Below, piece by piece: positions 60,201 through 64,000 of a stretch of DNA of 64,000 nucleotides. Under the pieces are notes generated by a model. It did no database searches. It was not told the DNA's origin and saw only the letters and a program-made list of their open reading frames with translations. The position numbers and the translations under genes were made by a program. Numbering within the stretch: the first letter of the stretch is position 1; every line of letters begins with the position of its first letter. Source of the stretch: an archaeon (GTDB lineage Archaea > Micrarchaeota > Micrarchaeia > Norongarragalinales > UBA97); contig JAGVFW010000013.1 of assembly GCA_020057405.1 (NCBI GenBank), forward strand, positions 87,144 to 151,143, in the 5' to 3' direction.

Positions 60201-63200
60201 ATTGAGGCGTTGGTGCCCGCGCTGTAGAACTTGGGCACGTCGTCGCCGATTCCGCACGCTATCGTGAGCGCGCCCTTTTGGCCGGGCGTGAAGTTGGCGA
60301 CCGCGTAGCCCGTTGAGTTTGTGGTGACGTTGGCAAACAACACCGAGCCGGGGGTGTAGTTGTAGTAGAAGCTGATGTTGTAGTCAGGCACGTTTGCCCC
60401 GCTTTCGCTGTCGAGGACAGTGCAGGTTACGTTGAACTCCTGCGGGTAGGGGAGTGTGGCGCCGTCTGTGGGTGAGTTGACGAGCACGTTGGCGACACCG
60501 CTAACTGTGATGATGACTGACTTGTTGCCGTCGTCGTAGTACGGCAGGCTGGTCCGAAGCGTGTAGTTGCGGAAGCCGGTGGTCTGCGTCGTTAGCGGGA
60601 AGGTCGCGCTGATGCCGGTTGCAATCAGTTGCGTCTCGTTGTACCAGTCAAACTGCGGGTTGACTGAGTAGTTGTTGTTCTCGTCACTCAAGTTTGCCGA
60701 GAAGAGCACGGAGCCGGCCTTGCTGTAGAAGCTGCCGTTAAGGGGCGAGGTGATGTTGGCCAGAAGCTTGCCGAACACGTTGAGGCTCGTCGTGTTGGTC
60801 GACGCGTTTTCATTCGAGTTTCTAGTGGCATTCACGCTGAAGTTGTAGTTGCCGGGCATCGCGTCGTCGGGTGGGTTGATGAGGACGTAGCAGCTGCCGA
60901 TTGCGTTTGTGGTGCAGTTTGCCACAAAGCCGCTTTCGTTGTAGAAGCGCACGTCGGCACCAGCCGCCGTGCCGATTGCGGCGTCAAGCACGCGCACGGT
61001 GATGTTTGCTGTAAACGGCGAGAACGAATCGTTGCGGTAGATGGTCTGGTTCACCGTGACGAACTGGTCAATCACGAGCTGCCTTGCGAGCCGCACGTTG
61101 ATGCGCTTTTCAAAGTCCGACGTGTTGTAGTTGAGGCCGTCTGCGGTGCTGATGTTGCAGCTTATCGAATAGTTCGCGGGAAGGTCGATAGCCGTGTTCC
61201 AAATCCAGTTGGCCTCGCCGCTTCCGTCTGTTGTGGTGCTTGACTGTAGCGTGTCGTTCTTGTAGAAGTTAACCGCATAGCCGCTAAGCGGGGCGAACGT
61301 GTCGTTGTCGTAAACCGCGCAGGTAACGGTAAGCAACTGGCCTGCGGTCGCGTCAGTGTTGTTGGCGGGCGAGATGCGCGTGACGTTGGCCCAGCCGTAG
61401 ACGACAATCGAAGTCAGGTTCGTGCCGTTATCGTAGAACTGCTTGCTTGCGTTTGCAGTCACATTCGTCGTCCCAAGGGTGTAGCGGCTGGTGAGCGTCC
61501 AGTTGGTGAGGTTGCCTGAACCGACTGTCCTGCGGCTGGCGTTATACCATGTGATTGTCGCATCGCTGATTACCGCGGCGCAGTCGTCATTCGCCGTCAT
61601 GTTTAGCAGGAACGGCTTGTTGCGGTTGGCGACCTTGCCCGGAGTGGGTGAAGTGACGTTTGCAAAGAGCTGGCCGACTACCGTCAGGCTGGTGGCCGAC
61701 CCGTTCACCGGCTTGTAGCAGCTGTCGGTAGTGCCGCCAGTCCACTGGCGCACGCCCACTGAAGTTGCGCACGTAGGGTCGTGGTCAATCGAGCAGTAGC
61801 CGTTTGAAGACGAGCAGGTCGGCGAGAGCGTGTAAGTCGAACCGCTTTCGGTAATCCACACTGTTCCCGCAGTGCCGTTGGGATAGACCCCGAGGTCGGA
61901 GTCGAAAATCCGCGTGCTCAGGAACGCGTTACTCGTGCCCGTCCTTCTGATCGTCGAGTTGCTGCTAGCGTTGAAAATCGTCACGTCGTCGGGCTCAAGG
62001 GTGAAGTTGAGCCACGAGGAGTTGTACGTGTAGGACAAGTTGAGGTAGTCTGTCGAGACGTTGCCGCCCATCGCGCCTACCGCGAGGAAGTAGATGCGCG
62101 TGTCGTTGACGTACCGGCTGATGTTGCCGGAAAACACGTTCGTCAGGACTTGTGACGATGCCGACGTGTGGTTGGCGAATCCCTGCCAGGCGGTTGCGTT
62201 GTTGTCCCAGATAAACAGCGAGTCGCTGGAGGTTGTCGCATTCTTGCCAAAGCCCTTGTACCACACTGTGAAGTTGAGTGTCTGGAACTGGTCGCCGGCG
62301 ACACGGAAACTGAATTTCTGCGTCGGCCAGTTGGCGCCAGAGGCATTCGTGACGGCAAGAGTGCCCTCGTCTGCAGATACATCCGAGTAGTTGTTGGTTG
62401 CCGCCTGGGCGCCGGAGCCGAACTCGGCTTCGGCAGTGATGTTGTTGGCCGCGGGCGGGAACGCGGCGGTTGTCGAGTATGTGGCGTTGTGCAGGGCCGT
62501 CGGGAACACTATTGAGGCGAAGTCATAGGTTGCCGTGGTGGCCGTGGCCACGGCCGGCACTTCGGCCCCGTAGCCGAAGAAGTCTGTTGTGTTGAACTTG
62601 AAGTAGTTGACTCCCTGCTCGTCGCACTGGAACCGGTGTGCGAACTCGTATTGTTTGTTCTGCACGCCGCTGCCTGCGACGACCGTGTTGTTCATCAGGT
62701 GCCAGTCGAGCCCGTCCCGGCTCTTCCAAAGCGTGAGGTTGTTCTGGTTGAGGTCGGGGTCGTTGATGGTCACGCGGAACAGGTAGGATTCGCCCCAGCC
62801 GCCGAAGAAGTGGTTAACGCTCTGCAGGCTGAGTGCGGGCGCCGCGCCGATGAAGAACGCGTTTTCCTTGCGCGTGAAGTTGGTTGCATAGAACGGGCGC
62901 GAAGTGTTGAACGTGACGTTATAGTAGCCTATGGTCGTTACACTCTGCCAGCTGCAGTTGTACCAGCCGTTGCCAATCGTGTTGTTGGTGCAGAAGAACG
63001 AGTTGGCGCCCGTGCGCTGGTTAAACGCGGGGGTAGCGTCAGTCACGGTGGTGTTTGTCGTTGCAGAGCAGTCGTCATCGAGGTAGCCGAGCAGCGGGAC
63101 TATCGAGTTGCGCAAGTAGCCTTCCCCGTTTGGCGCGGTCAGGCTCGGCTGCAAGTCGCCCCAAATCTGAACAGTCAGGTTAGTCGAGTTCACATCCTTG

Positions 63201-64000
63201 TAGCAGGTGTTCCTGTCGGTGCCGCCAAACCACTTCTGCAGCCCTACCTTGTAGTTGCAGCTTGGGTCAAAGTCGAAGATTATGTTACCTGAGTCGTTCG
63301 TCTGCAGGCCTTGGCTCTGGCGCACATCGGTGCCGTTGATGGTCGTCCAGATTGTGGCATTCCATCCGAGGCTAAGCGGCGTGCTCCTATCGTAGTCGGT
63401 GGCGAGTAGTACGAGCTCTCCACTCGTCGTGCCGTTTCGGTAAATTACTGAATTGTTTCCGCTAAAGTGCGTGATGTTGATGTCATCTGCTTCGATGGTG
63501 AAGTTCAAGGCCGTCGTGTTTGTCGCGTACGTGCGGTTGTCGGTCGCGGTGAACGAGAATTCCCACGCGCCAAGGTCCGAACAGCTATATCCGCCAAACG
63601 GTCCGCGCGTGCTTAGCACCACGGTAGTGTTTGAGGGATTGTCGATGAACGTATTGTTGGCTTCGTTCCAGGCGGCGTTACCAAACGCCCTTACGTAGAG
63701 TGTGATGGTGATGTTGTCCGCGTCAAGGTCGCTCAAGTTAACCGAGAATGGGAATTCCTCTCCCCAGCCAGCGACAGGCTTGAGTGCCGTTGCGTTTGAC
63801 AGGGCCGGCCGCGTTTCGACGAAGAGCGCGTTGCCCTGGGTCGTAGTGACGTTGTTGTGGAATGCCTTTGACGCGTTCATGGTGAAGTTGTGCCACTTGG
63901 CATCCATGTCGGTCGTGTTGCGGTCGCAGGCAAAGAGGCCGCCTCCGAAGTTGACGGGCGGGTAGCAGGTCTGGTTAAGGTACGTAAAGACGTTGGTGAT
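54275..64000 (-). CDS. Giant Ig-repeat surface protein fused to a HerA/VirB4-type ATPase (5' end outside window)
   Basis: The frame is open to the window edge: 31 codons precede the first ATG at 63907, so at least 3241 residues are present and the start is missing. Most is extracellular: dozens of N-x-S/T sites, NEW3/CARDB-like Ig repeats, a CGDGICESNHGEG motif and a Gly-rich linker (about 56110-56300). One TM helix (ITSSIFTYIILLLIVATLV, about 55400-55475) precedes an about 375-residue cytosolic ATPase: Walker A GGTGSGKS at 55196-55219, VIVFDPTAQW, Walker B LLIFDEVHR near 54820-54840, and FLISQVLLDF. The ATPase is HerA/VirB4-like. It should couple outside contact to an inside motor, which is inferred. 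Confidence 0.85.
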   Translation of the reverse strand: MTNVFTYLNQTCYPPVNFGGGLFACDRNTTDMDAKWHNFTMNASKAFHNNVTTTQGNALFVETRPALSNATALKPVAGWGEEFPFSVNLSDLDADNITITLYVRAFGNAAWNEANNTFIDNPSNTTVVLSTRGPFGGYSCSDLGAWEFSFTATDNRTYATNTTALNFTIEADDINITHFSGNNSVIYRNGTTSGELVLLATDYDRSTPLSLGWNATIWTTINGTDVRQSQGLQTNDSGNIIFDFDPSCNYKVGLQKWFGGTDRNTCYKDVNSTNLTVQIWGDLQPSLTAPNGEGYLRNSIVPLLGYLDDDCSATTNTTVTDATPAFNQRTGANSFFCTNNTIGNGWYNCSWQSVTTIGYYNVTFNTSRPFYATNFTRKENAFFIGAAPALSLQSVNHFFGGWGESYLFRVTINDPDLNQNNLTLWKSRDGLDWHLMNNTVVAGSGVQNKQYEFAHRFQCDEQGVNYFKFNTTDFFGYGAEVPAVATATTATYDFASIVFPTALHNATYSTTAAFPPAANNITAEAEFGSGAQAATNNYSDVSADEGTLAVTNASGANWPTQKFSFRVAGDQFQTLNFTVWYKGFGKNATTSSDSLFIWDNNATAWQGFANHTSASSQVLTNVFSGNISRYVNDTRIYFLAVGAMGGNVSTDYLNLSYTYNSSWLNFTLEPDDVTIFNASSNSTIRRTGTSNAFLSTRIFDSDLGVYPNGTAGTVWITESGSTYTLSPTCSSSNGYCSIDHDPTCATSVGVRQWTGGTTDSCYKPVNGSATSLTVVGQLFANVTSPTPGKVANRNKPFLLNMTANDDCAAVISDATITWYNASRRTVGSGNLTNWTLTSRYTLGTTNVTANASKQFYDNGTNLTSIVVYGWANVTRISPANNTDATAGQLLTVTCAVYDNDTFAPLSGYAVNFYKNDTLQSSTTTDGSGEANWIWNTAIDLPANYSISCNISTADGLNYNTSDFEKRINVRLARQLVIDQFVTVNQTIYRNDSFSPFTANITVRVLDAAIGTAAGADVRFYNESGFVANCTTNAIGSCYVLINPPDDAMPGNYNFSVNATRNSNENASTNTTSLNVFGKLLANITSPLNGSFYSKAGSVLFSANLSDENNNYSVNPQFDWYNETQLIATGISATFPLTTQTTGFRNYTLRTSLPYYDDGNKSVIITVSGVANVLVNSPTDGATLPYPQEFNVTCTVLDSESGANVPDYNISFYYNYTPGSVLFANVTTNSTGYAVANFTPGQKGALTIACGIGDDVPKFYSAGTNASIVTVTVQDQNPPQFYSVSILPNASLEANLNITVISANITDDNGISSAYATVTMPNGTAINLTLTTIDNSTYNVTYVPAIDGTYLVTLFAIDLPPERNLNTTFAGTFQVDGKTTGRVPVSVTQITASGITQTDNFTFNVTINFTNTGPAPSYVTSINLTDDSNNEITYNQTSISCGIVRPNVSCVRNVLVTVEAATPPKLITITYNVTWRNPDLTNNFTQNTTLIIVASNPVLDIVETALNANTPHGVTTNIGTIVVLSKGNAALQGVHVFTQGGDLATSCSGCILTINPNFQGLVQAGTNFTVNLTITVPAGQAPGFYWTSLQANSTNDGTDSLVMNLTVSVDKHFVRSPTTFGNVTVPIGGSGTIGTLVINNTGNIKLGLLVSQDGPNLLRLNDLTLYAADIDKQASITVNVSYVIPGIQPPGIYDITITMFNDTVTQNFTTVHLNVTDTPPQFKNINVTPQVFEIIYENLSISANITDNFAVDFAWTNITMPNSTSIISYLTALGGGLYGTNYSTNVGGAYAVQLCANDTVGNINCTEAFNRTASATTNVTTSTNYTGNIINVYNVSRSAGAAVAVIVFANNSGFSRTQNTTLNLTIATGSLAPNFTIIGALLKNTSAESTYNTTVLISLPAGTAAGDYQFNATSNWTNLDDTTSINTTSFTIRVAASAIANFTPKTLAYTISAAGTSSKVAVLNSTGNSPLFNVALTCASGAVCTSFTVNLNISSVSFLAPGAAAAINVSVTVPAAQPPALYTGTLTATSANGTNDSLTIEVTVPSNLSWSQTPTSVSTVAVQSTNGTLTTLLVTNTGNIYGEFTVLAQGAIAPYVTFNTTYLSLSPGASTAVLVTYNTPFSNNHLELLGNITTRNTSAIPSDVNTAVNITLEPLLVNITQPTEAQPYTNVSSGDTLQLLVNVSYEALAINSSVAFNVSLDADGTSNPVTNFTAINYSDVLGLWLINVTAPSIAAGKTYDLNVTAYDLNRSLTAYDIEQRAVAYIDNAAPVLGINFTAIIAAGTVQQITLNVTDGGIINNANVTLNITYPGGMVQAQSLTYLGRAGDIYHYALNLTNTTTTGTYTIDARACDASANCGTASGTFVVGNAFLFHGVSTDQETGGSSALPIVFDFFDSLGAHPFEFATLSNGTYNKTVYGDTYNRLSFNLTSDRLLLISVPITASVYNPVLFGNIPAVRIGAGAIKGLYLANQLTYGNANVSLNYTGYTGFSESNLGIYSCANYTPTVGCDNNSWVRSNNSVLVSSQNIMVERTTLLKPAYALAQFICGDGICESNHGEGASVCNADCGNVGNGTGNGTGNGSGGGSGGGGGGGGGGGSGGEGSPTPGAGGGAGTGQAGSGQANISAPPSQVEANIIFVTIKPGESVKYSISVTNNLGRTTTATARVEGDAADFISFDSPSVTLGPNSVGGVVVNIISTENSLPGTYQGTIIITVDGVVHRRPITVKIVRAPEPILEVRLKVLSKVMQPGNTLRGEVTIVNIGEVSEVTDGQLTLNVKTVGEDAAILTTSDTVAVRDIVTRVVAIPIPEDVPADKYVLEAIITYSGGRNSKAVDDFELTSPSLVGLVIGGITSSIFTYIILLLIVATLVGRRVYRGYMTGKRQAARYIFPLDFKKLPQPGPNAIPVGRIAETDITAYVDLNKLQMHSIAAGGTGSGKSVSAQVITEELLERNLPVIVFDPTAQWTGFIRPQTDAQMLALYRNFGMKPEAARSYKTNIILIKDPSVGVNIFDHMKPGEITVFVMNKLPNDLIDGFVRKSVENIFASRPPESKNLRVLLIFDEVHRLLPKYGGKGGYVSLERGFREFRKWGIGLFLISQVLLDFKGAIRANISNEIQLRTKYEGDIGRVKTKYGSDYANRVTKLTIGSGLFQNPEYNDGKPWFVSFRALKHSTFALTDAELDALDAVQMQIDETAKRIAALKAGGRDTYDLELELKIAGDKMKQGSLRMAQSYIDSLNARLKGLGG

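Overview
The window looks like a piece of an archaeal chromosome, most likely from a DPANN-type lineage, although no 16S rRNA is present to place it. Archaeal markers are transcription factor E, tRNA C56 2'-O-methyltransferase (Trm56), archaeal-type PEP carboxylase, archaeal phosphoglycerate mutase (ApgM), an A1-U72 initiator tRNA-Met, two tRNA genes with anticodon-loop introns, and TATA-like boxes placed about 25-30 nt before start codons (leaderless transcripts) beside genes with clear Shine-Dalgarno sites. Coding density is high, and many neighbours are joined by ATGA/GTGA overlaps.

Region 1 (0-9.1 kb) holds a type IV secretion / Ced-like cassette. Its genes are an HD-domain protein, a 52-aa zinc ribbon, a VirB2-like pilin, a secreted Cys-rich membrane-anchored protein, a VirB6/TrbL-like channel protein, a PrgI/VirB3-like protein with a TraC-N-like domain, and a VirB4 ATPase with a possible nuclease-like tail. 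A RelBE-type toxin-antitoxin pair follows, and a convergent membrane-linked HerA-like ATPase carries a C-terminal DUF559/Vsr-like nuclease domain.

Region 2 (9.2-12.7 kb) is accessory. Four copies of a 40-75 bp repeat, three of them with a short leading hairpin whose stem sequence changes but still pairs, bracket a putative peptidase/CelD-like pair and two methyltransferases. One methyltransferase is interrupted by a one-base homopolymer frameshift.

Region 3 (12.7-31.8 kb) is housekeeping. It contains a complete SUF iron-sulfur operon with its own Cys-containing HTH regulator and an extra 47-aa membrane protein, a divergent ThiF-like E1 enzyme, tRNA-Cys, a rhomboid protease, tRNA-Lys, Trm56, TFE, initiator tRNA-Met, the enolase-ApgM operon, a JAMM protease, zinc-ribbon proteins, an MBL-fold hydrolase and a SWIB-like mini-protein.

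Region 4 (31.8-64 kb) starts with PEP carboxylase and a MinD-like ATPase and is then dominated by the cell surface. It encodes a 2037-aa Ig-repeat protein, a beta-helix protein, a CWB2-like wall-binding protein, a 1215-aa cytoplasmic coiled-coil protein, an HExxH protease, and a giant protein of at least 3241 aa running off the window. This last protein joins a long extracellular Ig-like region through one membrane helix to a cytoplasmic HerA/VirB4-type ATPase, and is the most unusual gene here. The cytoplasmic tail of the 2037-aa protein shares a SHOCT-like helical motif with the 1215-aa protein, which hints at a physical link between them.

A 14-bp word, AAGTTAGGCACTAC, occurs eight times on both strands (one copy lacks a base), both between and inside genes, in different reading frames. 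It behaves as a DNA-level signal, possibly uptake-sequence-like, repeat-like or regulatory.
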